Source of the DNA: Chrysomallon squamiferum
Lineage: Eukaryota > Mollusca > Gastropoda > Neomphalida > Peltospiridae
Length of the DNA stretch: 64,000 nt
Assembly: GCA_012295275.1 (NCBI GenBank)
Contig: CM022670.1
Location: 2,245,835 to 2,309,834 of the forward strand
Reading direction: 5' to 3'
A model generated the notes under the pieces. The model had not been told where the DNA came from. It worked only from the letters and a program-made list of their open reading frames with translations, and did no database searches. Of this stretch, positions 36,401-49,580 are shown in pieces (the stretch's first letter is position 1; each line of letters begins with the position of its first letter). The translations under genes and the position numbers were made by a program.

Positions 36401-38695
36401 GTGTCTAGAACACTGACTGATAGGCCACCGATTATATCTTCTACTTCTTCTTCTTTTTCCTTTCTGTCTTGCATCGTTATCTGTTTTGCCAGGCATATCC
36501 CATCTTATATAATTATAAATTATCTTCTGACATTAACAGATTCATGGACTGAATACCCAAGAAATATGTGTCTGAACCTTCAGTGTTGTAAGCAGTAGTA
36601 AAAGCTAACCGAGTATCAGTATTGACTACAATCCTATGTAATCCTATGTCTTGACACACACACACACACACACATATTATTTTTTTTTTTTCATTTTGGT
36701 CCACAGTATAGTCTGTCTTAAAGCTAAATAAAGCTAATTACTGAAAAACAAGATTACACTATTAACTGTTCCCTGTAACACACTAACCTAATAATGTGTG
36801 TTAAAACAGTACATTTTATAAAGAGATGTATTATGGCTGTTTGGACTACTGAATAAAAGGTTTTTATAATGATTTTAAAATGTTAGTTTTTTTGTTGGAA
36901 AATTGATTTATCATAAAAATAAATAAATAATAATAATAATAAAGTTTCTATGTTAGTTATATTAAAAATGTAAGAAAAACTCTTTCTTATTTATTTTGGA
37001 CTTGTTAGATTTTGCACAACTCCTGTGCAGAGGACTGATGCAAAATACTTAATTTCAGATATATATGAACAAAGAGTATTTTTCTTTTAAAACAAATTAA
37101 TGTTTCAGTATATGTCTCAATATACAGTTTTTATATAATTATTTATATAATTATATGAAAGGGAACACATGCTGCCAGCTTAATATAGACAGTTTATTGT
37201 TGTTGTTGTTATTATTTTTTTATTATTACTATTATATTTTTTATTATTATTATTATTATTATTTTCAATTAACTATTTATTATCTTCTTACATTCTTTTT
37301 TATATACAAATATATGTATATTTTTGTTTTTATATTTTATTTATTATATTTTTGGGGGGGAATTGGAACTTTAAAATATGTTATTCTTTTCAATGATTGA
37401 TTGATTTTAATACATCTTCAATAAAATCTCAATGAAATGTCTTAATGTTAAACAAGCCTTAGATTCAGTGTTCTTATTGCATTAACTCCAACACACATAA
37501 TTTGTCATTTTAAATGTTTGAAACTGCTAACACACAAAGAATATTAACAAATGGCTTACACAGTTGTATTCTGTATTAGTAAAAAACCCTCAACATACAC
37601 ACATACAGAATTATTATTATTATTGTTACTACTCCTGCTTACATTTTAGTTCATAATTTGGTTAAACAAAATACAAGAAGAAAGCATTTCATTTTTATTT
37701 TTATTTTCTTGGAATGATACAAGTACACGACAATGACAAAATTTAAACGAAACAACATTAAATAAGAAATAAATAAAAATAACATAAATCTTTATGTAAA
37801 TCAAAACTGACTTATTTCAAAGGGTGAAGAAACTGGGAAAGGTATGTTCATAACATACAACAGACATATACAACACACACAACACACACACACACACACA
37901 CAGACTCATGCACACAGATATTCCTTTAACACACCCAACCAAATAGAGTTTTACATAAAATGAAACATGATACTGATAAACTAGTTTCCATTACAACTTT
38001 ACATTCCAATAAATTTCTTTTGTAATGAAAGAAAAATTACAACAGGTTTTACAGATTCCTTTTAGAAAATAACACAAACTTCATGGGATTCATAATTTTA
38101 CAATATCTACAAGCAAGAACATGATAATATATATTACAATTTTTTTTAATATTTTTGAAGCAACTGTTTCATAAATACTGTAGAAAATTCAAAACAAATT
38201 AAACCCAAAACAGGACATTTTATAATATATTATATCTCAAACATTTAAATGATATTTATGATACACTTAAAAATAAAATGACCATGATCTTGTCAGAAAT
38301 TACATTCTAGATGATTACCTTTTGAAAAAACGATTAAAATGTTAACTGCTATATAAAAAAGACAAAAGACCTGTTTCAAGAATGTACCATGAAGCAATTA
38401 TAAATGAATTTCAGATCAAGTTGGATTAACTTAAAAGATGACTGAAAACTGAGAACTCAGTAACATATGGTAATATCTTTCTTAATTTTAGTTTCCTTCT
38501 GGATGGCAGTCAATTCATTTTAATTTTCTTCATTTTTAAAAATCATGAAAACAGATGCATACACTTTCAATATTTACACTTGCATACACACACACACACA
38601 CAAACACACATTTTGTAATATTGATTTGCAAAGAGAGGTCAAACCTACTACCACAATACCATGAGATATTCTTATCATTTAGCAGCAAAAGATAT

Positions 38696-38698
<3 letters not shown>

Positions 38699-38732
<34 letters not shown>
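38699..38732. repeat. (TA)n microsatellite
   Basis: About 17 uninterrupted TA units, in a stretch otherwise of ordinary composition. Confidence 0.95.
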
Positions 38733-38735
<3 letters not shown>

Positions 38736-41700
38736 ACACTTCCCCATACAGACTCATGCACCAGGGCCTTTAGTAAACCAGAGTGTAACACTGCCTGGAA
38801 CTAGCAACAGTTTAATGAATGCACTGATGTGGATTTATGCAGAAAACGGATCACATAGGTTTTAACCACTGAGATTCAGTCACCTCTTTTATATTCTAAA
38901 GTAAACAAAAATCAATTAGGAACAGTTCAGAAAGATAAAATCAAACTGAATTTATCTATTAAAAAATTCACCAATGTGTGAAGTTAATAATAAATGATTG
39001 AATGCCGTTTTTTTCATCACCTGTTACAAGTCTATCTTCTTTTTCAAAGGCTAATTTGATTACATTAAGGGGCATCCAACATTTACAGTCCACGAAGGAA
39101 ATAACTGTCAATCTTGATCACATTTATTGCGTGCCATGCCCAATCATTTGTTTTGAAAAAAATAACTTGAAGAAATACAACTGCCAAATCATTAGCAGTT
39201 CAAATTAAATTTTTTTCTTCCTATTTACCAGCTTTCACTCTAATATTCTGAGGTGATGGTTTTCTTTTTTTTTCATTTTCATTTTCTTTTCTTTAAAAAA
39301 AAAAAAAAAAAAAAAAAAGATACCAGGAAGTTAAATTCTGCTTCCGGTAATCTTTTATTAACTGAACCTCTAATTACTTTATCCCATTGAGTTTAATCTT
39401 TATGAAAAAATAATTTAATATTAATTTTTTTGCTTCATTAGACTTTCTAACTTTTCTTCTTCTTCATTTTTTGATAAATATTGTCATCTTTTTTTTTAAG
39501 TATTAATTTTTTGCTTCATTAGACACCACTGACTTTGTAACTTTTTGCTTCATCTTACATAATTATTATCATGTTTTTCATTTTAGAAGTTTTTTACAAG
39601 TAAAGTAAAAAAACAAAGATTGGTGTTTACTGAATTAACATTTTTCTCAACAAATTCAATGCCAACTGACAATCTGCAGAGAAAGTAGTGTTACTAATTT
39701 TTAAAACCTTTCCTGATGTGTTATTCTGGTTTGTCAAGTCAGTGGAATGTTTGGAAAAAAAAGTTTAAAAGTATTTCTATTATACATCATTTTACATCAA
39801 TATTATGATATTACCAAACTGTTTCTTCAAGGAGTTTAATGTAGCTCATATGTAGAAACTACACTCCAGGTAATGTCAGTTACTGAACTGATCCTCCTAT
39901 TAGATCTTTTGAGATCTTTATCATTCCAAGCAGTGCTCTGCAAATGGTTTAACAAAAGATCATGGTATGTAGTATCTTGTCTGGGAGATGACTGCATGTA
40001 AAAGATCCCAAGGTGCTAACTGGAAAGAGTACCACTGCAGAATTGGGAAATGAAATATTCCAATATGCACTGAGTAACAGTACAAGTGTTAACAAGTGTA
40101 AGAAAATACAATAAAGAACATGGACATGATAAATCTCAGCATGTGAAAAACCAAAATCACAAAATTATGTCTTCAATCAGTGTGAATATCTGTTTAACTG
40201 ATCAAAACCCATCAGCAGTGTGTAATTAGTGACAGCTGACGTTAGAGTGGCAGCATATTGACTGAAAACCCAGCATCCTCCAGCACAAGTATTGTGACAC
40301 AGTAAATAAAATGCAGATCACCATGCAACATGTTTTACCAGTGAATTAACACCAACAGTTTGTTATTCACAAGGTCATAAATGTTAGCAGAGTCAATATT
40401 CATACAGCTCAAACAAAACATCTGCTGTCAATCAGATAAAGAGAATTAGACAGAACATTATTATGTATTGATGATAGTATCGTTTCATATAACCAGGCTT
40501 ATTCAAATAATAAAAATTTTACTGGCTGAAAAATGTCAGTATCAGCATGTTGCACACTGTTATGGGATTAAATTCCACAGGGTGGAAGCTATAGTATATG
40601 TTGTAAGTCAAACAGATATGTTATAACTGATCTGAACCACTGTTAGCCAAGCTATGAGCCTCAGTTATAGTGTCACACGAGGAGGTGGACTGTCAGATCT
40701 GTACAGAAAGACTATTATTTTGTTTAAGCCCTTATTATAGAATATTCCATACTCTACTGGGATTTTGTCACTACAAGAAAATGTTGAGACAAAAATAAGA
40801 ATACTAATAATAAATGGACACGCTGAGATGGCACAGTAAGAAACTCAAACATTAAAATGTTTATATCAGACTGTAATGGAGATTACTTCTGTTTAAGCCT
40901 GTATTAGTTTTACTTAATAACCATTGATGAAACAATTACTACAGTATTATTTGCTCAAAAGTTTACAATGAAGAACTACACATTTTTAATGCCCATTGAA
41001 AAATCTATAAAATGAATATAAATAATTCAGTATATTCTGTGTATAAATGTGAAAAAAATAAGTTAATGTATATAATAATTCAAAGAGTAACTCACATACT
41101 TTATATTAGTCAACTTTGAAATAATGTGACCTGTAACAAAAATCTGAACACAAGTTTTCTGTAAATTAAGTAATTTTTTGTCTTCTATCATTCTTTCAAT
41201 CATCATGTCAGAATACTATTATTAATACAATTTCACTGTACAGGTTGTAAATAAATAAATAAAACTAATAACAATAATAATAAAAATAAAATTGTAATCT
41301 TAATACAGTTTCTTAGTTCATTTTACTGCTGTTGTTTTGGATCTGTTTTGCTTTTATTGTTATTTATTTTTATTTATTTATTTACTATGTTTCCTGCTAA
41401 AGGAATTACAAGACGTAGAGGTACATTTACATTTTAATAGTTCTGAGAATATCCTGTCCCCCTTACATGAATATGAAAACAAAATGCAGAAACAATTTTT
41501 GTCTCTTCTGTTCATTACAATTGTAGGAAAATTGCTAATACCAAGAAGAAGATACTGAGCTTAAACAAAATTGGAAATCTTTGCACAGTTAATGGCTATT
41601 GTTTTCAAACAACAAAATCAATATATTGTGAAAGTCTTTCTTTTGTGAAGGGATTCAGTTTTGACCAAATAATCTGAATCACTATAGAGAACCTGACAGG

Positions 41701-43692
41701 CTTCATAAAAATTAACATACAACTTAGTTTTACTTTTTTATTCATCATCATTATGCACTAGGAAGACATTTATAGGTTCGGTTATGCCAATATATGCATT
41801 AAAACAATGCAGACCTGATTATTACTTAATATATATATATATATACATTTTAAGCAAACAGACACTTATTTTAGACACATTTTTAAATTATATATTTTAC
41901 AACTCTGCTAGTTGATGGTATAAACATAAATGTAAAAGATTGTTTTCTTCTTCTTCTTAGTCAAAATTGCAGAAGATTTAAAAAAAAAAAAAAATTAGAA
42001 ATAATTTCTGTTGCTCATAAAACACATCAACATAATCACATTAAGTAATTTCTGGGTACCTTTCATGAAAATACATAAATAAGTAGTCTTCTTCAGGGTA
42101 TCATTAAACTGTGATCAATGGTTTTAATTTCATAACAATTTATAACTTAAACTGTAACAAGAGAAATAAACAGGTAAGATTGTATACAAACATGGCCTAA
42201 CTGCTCTCTTTTAATTGTTTAACATTTTTAATTAATATATAATCAATTGAGGGTTATTCTGAAATTTGATTTAGATTTTTTGACTTATTTTAAATAGAAG
42301 AAAACTGCACTGAATGACATTCAGATATTTTCTTTCCACATTCTGTTGTACTGAAATTACATCGACTTTTTGTAACAGTAAATGCAACAATGACATAACA
42401 TTATTTCTGCAGTAATTATTTTCTTCTTTTTCTTTTTAAAAATCCAAAACCAAACCAAAACAAAACAACAGCAAAACATATCAATCATTAAAAACATCTG
42501 ACATCTTACCAAAAAAAAAAAATTGTTTCCTGTCTTAAAGAAAATGTTTAAAAAAAATAAAAATAATAATAACAAAGAATAAAATGAGAAAAATTACAGA
42601 AATTAAAAATTTTTCAAGTATATTTCTTTCAGTTTATGAAAAATAATAACAATGACAAAGTTAAATTTTAAATAAATTAATAAATTTAAGAATAATTTTA
42701 AAATTCTTGTAATCTAGCTAGTCTTGGCTCAAGTATAATTAAATACTCTTGGCATCAGATTTCATTTTATAATCATTTAGTATCAACTGTGCATTTTAAA
42801 TTTCAAATTTATTAAAAAAAATATATATCTTTTTTTTTTTCATTTTCCATGCATTTAGCTAAGTATTTAACTGCATTTATTATTGAGTTTAAAAACTCTG
42901 CTTAAAATAACCAGACTTTGTCAACTTTGTCCTGAATGATTACTTACATGGATAATAAAACAGTTATTAGTGCTTACAGTTCTGGTGCAGAAAATATTTT
43001 AAATGGCCATATTAAATACTCTGAGCCAGAACTAACTGAGATATGAGAGATACACTGATTTCTTTCCCACCCTTTTCTTAAACTAACCAGTATTTTCATG
43101 GAAAGCTCATAGTTTCATAGCTTTGACTTGATGTTATGAAACTAGGTTCCTACAATGTGTTCACAGTAATTCGTTAACATTAACATGGCAATATTATCAA
43201 AAGAACCAGACTGTCCAAAAGCCATGTTCTTTGACAAGGTAGTGCTAACTTTTTCTTATAATGCCAAATGCTAAAAGCAGGGACTGATCCATTTTTTTAT
43301 TTTTTTTCTAAATCTTTATATAGGGAGGGGAAAACATAATCCTCAATCTCAAGATATTTACCAGAAAAAACACACCAAAGTCCATAATAAGAAGCCTTCT
43401 TCAATGAGATACATCTGAAATATGTGTCCATAATAACAAATTGATTAATTCACTTATAAACAAATGGATTAAAAACAAGCTTCTGAATTCAGTAAACTCT
43501 TTTCTGAACATGGTATTAAAGAGAGGTCAAATTATCAAATGGATGTCAGTCATTAAATATAATTTAACAAGTTACCAGCACTTAAACTGTAATTTTTATA
43601 ATAAAGTTCAAACATAAATAGGACGAGATTCTCCATTATTTTTCTGTTCGGTGACTTGATGTCTGTCTTTTCAACATGATATATAAACCTGA

Positions 43693-43786
43693 GTGACAAT
43701 ATTAAAAGTTTAATCTTCTGGACAGTTTCCTGTTGCAATGTGACAATATTAAAAGTTTAATTTTCTGGACTGTTTCCTGTTCCAAC
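43693..43786. repeat. 47-bp tandem duplication
   Basis: The unit starting GTGACAATATTAAAAGTTTA at 43693 is repeated from 43740 with only a few changes (CTTCTGGACAG versus TTTCTGGACTG), so the duplication is fairly recent. Confidence 0.9.
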
Positions 43787-43981
43787 TGATGCTGTTACAA
43801 CTAAGTTATTAATGGCTTTAGTATGTAGTTTCCAGTGAGGTGGAAAGTAAGTGTATATAATTATGTTTGTGTATTTATGCATGTAAATATTTCCTTCATA
43901 ATGACAGACTATGGAGTTGTAATAGTTGTAGGTTTCCTCTTGTATTTATACGAAAAAATAAAATAAAATAAAATAAATAAA

Positions 43982-44012
<31 letters not shown>

Positions 44013-44899
44013 AACAGGTTTAGGAATTGTTAACATTAAAATATGTTATGGTGTTATATATTAACTCATTCATTAGATGTGAACACGGTACTTTCCACAT
44101 TCATATTACTAAATAACACAGTAAATTAAGTAAATTGCTGTAAAGTCACAGGTTGCAATAACTCAGAAAGGTGACAGGTTGTTAAACAGTGATAAAAACA
44201 AATATCATTAGATGCAAAACTCAGTAAATCACAATAACATACAAATGAATGCCACATAAATTAAGTATTCGTTACAACAGTTCAAAAATAACACCTCTTA
44301 TTTTCACATCACTGTAATTCTGTTTATCTTCCGTCAAAGTATAAAATAGCAATTAACAAGTTCTTTGGAAACATGCACCCAGGAGAGATGAAGCTGATTA
44401 ACCAGTCTTTACCATGAGCTCGTGGTAAGCAATATGTGAAATAGCAGATTATACGAAAAACATGGATATCATTATTGATCATGCATGAGAACAGATTGTA
44501 TAAGAAATAACTTGCAAGTGAGACTAAAAGTATTGATTGTTTAAGCCACCAACTTTATTCATCAGTGGACATAATGACTCATCCAAGGTCATATATCAAT
44601 AGGTACAGAGGTAGTAATTGTTTTCGTGATGATTATTGAAGTAGAAATTTGGCAACTCAAAGGTGAAAAAAAAAAAAAAAAAATGTTGTTAACATTATTT
44701 ATTTTGTTCTTTTTTTTATAATATAAAATGTGATATACAGTATTCATTTTTTTAAATTATTATTTTAGTGTTATTATTATTAGTTGTAGTTATAGTAGTA
44801 ATTAAACTAGTAGTTTCCTATTTAATATTTTACTTTATGTTTTCTGTTTTGTCAGATTAATATACCAAAAATATCAACACTATCATTTATAAACAGTTG

Positions 44900-44922
44900 G
44901 GTGTGTGTGTGTGTGTGTGTGT
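44900..44922. repeat. (GT)n microsatellite
   Basis: Eleven GT units, with no interruption. Confidence 0.9.
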
Positions 44923-45609
44923 CCCTTGTATTCATGAGAAAACTGCAATAACTTACTAAGAGTTTTTATTTTATTACACCTATTTTTAAGTTCAAAAACT
45001 ATGGTGACTTAATTACATAAAATATAAATATTAAACTGTAGCCTAAATGGCTGAAAACCTTTACTAACACACTAATTAATTTGTGCTATGTCAGGACAAT
45101 AACAAAAATGTTATTTGCAGTAAGATTTTACCATGTACTTAATTTCATTTTTTTTTTCTTGTTTTAAGTAATAAAGAATATGCTATATAGTAGTAAATAT
45201 TAGATTATTTTATTATTATTATTTTTATCAGTAGTAGAAGTAGTAGTACCAGTATGGAAAAAAACAGACTGCTTGTGACAGACTATACTGACATTATTAC
45301 TGATACAATATACTTGAGAATGAATCAAATGTAATTTAGTATAGCAAATGTGAAAATACTGTACAATGTGACACCATCCTGTACAAAGAGACACCAAATG
45401 CATTAATGAATATCTTCTTTAGAAAGAAACATTAACATTTTGGAATAAATAGTTCTTAATAAACTGACTTTTGTAAGTATTTAGTGCCAAACTTGTGATG
45501 TTGTCAGTAGTGATTGTCAAAAGAAAAACATCAGTTAAAGCCACTGACTTTTGTTTTAAGATTCATTAAATTTAAATGGGGACTAAATTGCTTGTCACTG
45601 TAAAACTGT

Positions 45610-45674
45610 GAAATACAATGTATTAAATCAATGAAATACAATGTATTAAATCAATGAAATACAATGTATTAAAT
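45610..45674. repeat. 23-bp unit repeated almost three times
   Basis: The unit GAAATACAATGTATTAAATC plus AAT occurs twice perfectly and a third time up to its last bases. Confidence 0.93.
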
Positions 45675-46164
45675 GTTCCACAAATAGTTTTTATTAGTTT
45701 CAGAAATACTTCTTTTTATAGTACATATTAAAAAACATTCAACTTTTTTTTTTTTTTTTTCGAACACTGTTCCACAATTTTTATTTTTATTTTTAGAATA
45801 TTGTTCCACAAATACCCAATAAACTCTATTATTAATAAGGACAAATTTCTACAATAGCTTCTTTGCATTATTCTAGAAATAATTTCTATTTATAAGGACT
45901 GAATGGATTACACAGAGCTGATAATTTTGATGCCATACTTAGTAACAGCTTTCCCATAAGGTGCTAAAATTATAGGCCTTGTCATTCATCTTATTTTGTA
46001 AAAGGATTTGTACAATCTAAATAAATTATTTTATAATAGTTAACTATTTCTGTAAGGCATGACACATAAGCATATACAGAACAATAAACTAGGTGAATTA
46101 ATAATTGGACAAAAGAGAGTGAATTACAAATTATGAAAACAAATTATCCAAATATTATTTTAAA

Positions 46165-46212
<48 letters not shown>

Positions 46213-46232
46213 TGCACGCATACACACACATA
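46165..46232. repeat. (CA)n microsatellite
   Basis: About 20 CA units followed by CG- and TG-interrupted ones. Confidence 0.93.
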
Positions 46233-46452
46233 AAAAAAAAATTAAATAAATAATAGAAGAACTCAACCAAGTACTTTTGTATAAATTAAGTCCATTAATA
46301 AATAAAAAGATGTATAATTCAAACTTGTTGTGCTTGCTAATTCTATGATAAAGAATTAATGAGTTAAAATAAAAAAATAAAATTTAAATTGTATATAAAT
46401 ACTTTATCAAACCAGTTCCAATTCTCTTCTTTATTAGCTTTTTTTTATTTTT

Positions 46453-46454
<2 letters not shown>

Positions 46455-46489
<35 letters not shown>

Positions 46490-46506
46490 CGAGAAAAAAA
46501 AAAAAA
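46455..46506. repeat. T35-CGAG-A13 tract
   Basis: A run of 35 T is separated by only CGAG from a run of 13 A. The A and T arms are complementary and could form a hairpin in single-stranded DNA or RNA. Confidence 0.9.
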
Positions 46507-47132
46507 TTAAAATCTCTAAAACAATCATGAATTTCCTTCAGGCTAAACAGACATTTTGACATTTAAAATAATTCATCCTCTTAAAGATTTACACAACAGA
46601 AAAATCTATATTTTTTTTTTTTTTTTTTTTTACTTAATATCTTAATTGAGATTTGAACCATCAAGACATGAGTCAGAGTGTGAATATTCATGAAGTCAGC
46701 ACGGAAGAAAGATTACTGACAGAATGAATGCAAGGAAATGAGTTCTAAACTAACATGTAATTTCCCTTTACTTTTTTTTCCCCTCATCAAATGAAAATGA
46801 GTTATGTTAATGTACTCCCTAGTTTCACTAATGTGTATACTATACTCTTTACTTCTCACGAGCTATAAAAATAATCTGTTTTATAAACAAAACACTCAGC
46901 ATCTCCTGAAACTACTGTAAAAACTGTAGTCTTACTGTACATAACATTACTGCATCATGGACATACATATAAATAAAACACCCATTTATAGCTACACATA
47001 TTATATTTAACATATCACCTTGATACTTTTATTATCAGTTTGTGGTAGTCATAATGCAACATTATTTCAAGTTAATCAATGTTCTTTTAAAAAAAAGTAT
47101 TTTAATATACACATCATATGCACCTCAATGTC

Positions 47133-47138
47133 TTTATT
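47133..47138 (-). promoter_or_regulatory. Candidate polyadenylation signal of the receptor gene
   Basis: AATAAA on the minus strand, about 70 bases past the receptor stop codon. Another copy lies at 47028-47033. In such AT-rich DNA this hexamer is common by chance, so the position relative to the stop is the only support. Confidence 0.4.
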
Positions 47139-47206
47139 CTGCCCATATTAGATTTTTTTTTCATTATAAAGCACAGCCAACATTTCAAAGTTGAATGTCT
47201 TCATAC

Positions 47207-48922
47207 TTAAACCTGACTTGTGCTTGTACTGTGCTGGTCATGGTTTTCACTCTCAGCAACATGCAGTTTTCTGCATGACAGTTTCTGCTTAATGTTCGCC
47301 CACAACTGATTAACTGCTTTATGGATGATGCTGTCCATGCAGATTATGATTTGTGGGTAAATTATAGTCTGGATGGCAGACAGTGCCATGGTGCATGTTG
47401 ATATATTGACATAGGCATTAGTTAGTACATGATATCGCAGCACTTCAGTCAAAAACAAGGGCAACATACACAAGCAGAAGGTCGCTGATAAAAGACAGGA
47501 CAGTTTAACAAATGCTTCGTTCTGATCGTCTGAAGATTGATCGTGTTCTGAGCTGTGGGTGCTTTCTTTCTCCTCTTCTGCGTGAGTTTCTTCTGTCAGA
47601 TTTGGCAGTTTGAATGTCAGTATTGGCTTCTCCGATTCATCATCATCATTGTCTGTGGTTTCATCTTCCTTTTCTTGTCCTTCATCATCAGAGACTGTGA
47701 TCACAGGCAGCACGGGTCTTGTTTCATTTCTGAAATCACATTTCTGCGATCTCTCGTCAAGCTTCAAGGCTGGGGGGATCAAAGGGGCACGAACTATTGG
47801 TTTTGGTGATTCTTTTTTGGACACATCTGTATCTGACTGAAATGGAGCTTTTCCACTGAATATTTTAGGGTTTTCCAGTTGTGCCTGTAATGCAGAAATG
47901 TCAACTGAAAATTTTCGTATGTAAGTGTATTTTTTAGCTTTTTCTGCAGGGTCCATTAAGTTTGTGCTAGAATCACCTATTTGACAGATGGTGTGACGTC
48001 TTCGGCCCAGAATCTGAGCCATATTCACACCAAGCATGTTTTTATTTTTTGAAGGCAAAGGAAGCTCTTCAACAGGTGATGGGTTTTCACTGTTATCTCC
48101 CTTGCCTGAAGGTGTGTCTGTGTTGACAGAAAGGAGAGGAAGCGGACAGCCTCCCTGTGCAGACGGTGTCTCAGATTCATCATCCGTAACATCTGTCTCA
48201 CCTATCAATACCTGAGGAATGGCATTTTTTGATTCGCTGCTGCTGTGAAAGCTGTCGTCATGACTTTTGTGCTTTGATACTGCAACAGTGATTACCACTA
48301 TCATTGTAACTAAAACCACAAGCATCATTAATCCAATCATAACAGCTTTGAAGCAGAATGATACTTTATTCATTACTGGAAAGTAGTCATGCAAACCTTC
48401 TTCATGAACGGTTGCTGTCGATACATACACAGACACAGCAATGAGACCAAGAAATAACGAGACAAGACAACCAACCGTCGGCCAAATCTTTTTACACTTC
48501 TTGCCAAATTTGTCACACAAACACAAGATATTTTTCAATAACACAAAAACAACAGTGGATGAAATTACCATTATGAGAAACACATAGATTCCGTGAATCA
48601 TCACTTTGTAGTCCTGGGTGACATTTTCATTAGCGTGATGGTAATACAGCAGATGAATTATCTCCAGAGGTGCCCACAGAAGATCAAATGCTAAACAAGC
48701 AGCAAGAAGTGTTAAAATGATTGCATAACTTGGTTTTTCTATTACTTTACCTGTCACAATGGTAAAGGTTACTGCCAAGCTTCCAACACCTCCAGCCAGT
48801 GCTGACAGCAAAAGGGTAGTTGCTGACAGCACCATGGAATAAGCCTGTAGACGGTTTCCCTCTTCGAGATTTGTTGCATTCACCAATTCATTTAAAAACA
48901 TCCTGCTCTGATTACTTGCCAT
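47207..48922 (-). CDS. Orphan seven-transmembrane receptor, class A-like, with very long third intracellular loop
   Basis: An intact 571-residue frame without introns encodes a plasma-membrane receptor of GPCR layout. I place TM1 at about 33-57, TM2 67-91, TM3 107-130, TM4 148-168, TM5 188-216, a cytoplasmic loop of about 250 residues at 217-470, TM6 471-492, TM7 506-529 and a basic amphipathic helix after it. Class A traces are D80 in TM2 with WAP following, and CMLP (485-488) for the CWxP motif of TM6. The DRY motif after TM3 is absent (LLKNILCLC), NPxxY is YPQII (522-526), and the cysteine that starts TM3 is missing. N-glycosylation sites are N15, N100 and N506. The long loop is acidic and Ser-rich, with kinase-type sites RRRHT (307-311) and RKFS (336-339). 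The start is the ATG at 48922; an in-frame TAA stands 87 bases upstream with no other ATG between. Met8 has a better context (A at -3) and could also be used. A splice-acceptor-like TTGTTCAG just upstream (exon from about 48963) suggests a separate 5' UTR exon. Ligand and G protein cannot be named. Confidence 0.9.
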   Translation of the reverse strand: MASNQSRMFLNELVNATNLEEGNRLQAYSMVLSATTLLLSALAGGVGSLAVTFTIVTGKVIEKPSYAIILTLLAACLAFDLLWAPLEIIHLLYYHHANENVTQDYKVMIHGIYVFLIMVISSTVVFVLLKNILCLCDKFGKKCKKIWPTVGCLVSLFLGLIAVSVYVSTATVHEEGLHDYFPVMNKVSFCFKAVMIGLMMLVVLVTMIVVITVAVSKHKSHDDSFHSSSESKNAIPQVLIGETDVTDDESETPSAQGGCPLPLLSVNTDTPSGKGDNSENPSPVEELPLPSKNKNMLGVNMAQILGRRRHTICQIGDSSTNLMDPAEKAKKYTYIRKFSVDISALQAQLENPKIFSGKAPFQSDTDVSKKESPKPIVRAPLIPPALKLDERSQKCDFRNETRPVLPVITVSDDEGQEKEDETTDNDDDESEKPILTFKLPNLTEETHAEEEKESTHSSEHDQSSDDQNEAFVKLSCLLSATFCLCMLPLFLTEVLRYHVLTNAYVNISTCTMALSAIQTIIYPQIIICMDSIIHKAVNQLWANIKQKLSCRKLHVAESENHDQHSTSTSQV

Positions 48923-49538
48923 GAAGAATGGTTTGTGTGTGCGTGTGTGTTTTCCCTTTAACACTGAACAATAATCAATATATCCAGATAGAAAAATGAA
49001 ATATTTCTTTTAAACAGATTACTCTCTCACAGGGTTTTTCACATCTCAGTGACAAAATAATTCAGCCATTTATGGCAAAGAGTTGTTTTTTCTAAAATAA
49101 CAATCATTTTTAATGGCTAAACAAGTAGTTTTTGTTTACATCTTTCTTATTCTTCTTTCTTTCCTTTTCTTTTAAAGTAAAAGTAAAAATAATTAATTAA
49201 TAAAATGCACAATGGACAAACCAAAAATAGTTACCTTTTGGGTTTTTTACCACTGCAGTGAGTGTCCTATTTTTATTTATTTTTTAAAACACAGAATGTT
49301 GATGACATCTGTTACATCTCAGCCAATATTAATTTTACTCCAGTATTACACCGAAATTTGTTTTAATTTCCATTACAAGCAAACATTAGCAAAGCTGTGA
49401 TTAGAATGAAAAAACCTGTTCATTACATTTTGAAACACCAGATTTCTGCAAGTATCACATTTCTATAAATTTAATTTCTAATAAAATGAATTCTTTTTTC
49501 TCTGATTACTGGCACATTCAGCAATAACTGTCATAAAT

Positions 49539-49580
<42 letters not shown>

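Larger units (their letters stand above)
36401..47132. other. Long non-coding stretch with microsatellites and short duplications
   Basis: Contains CA tracts (36655-36673, 37883-37901, 38586-38600, 46165-46206), TA and GT tracts, poly-A/T runs, and two short tandem duplications listed separately. Sequence at 39.0-41.0 kb is more complex but shows no recognisable exon. The region near 47.0-47.13 kb should be 3' flank of the receptor gene. Confidence 0.45.

Noticed and set aside
48923-48964. N-terminal extension of the receptor from a GTG codon
   Set aside because: The added 14 residues come from a GTG start and a GT/CA-rich stretch; in an animal nuclear gene the ATG at 48922 is the first usable start after the in-frame stop.
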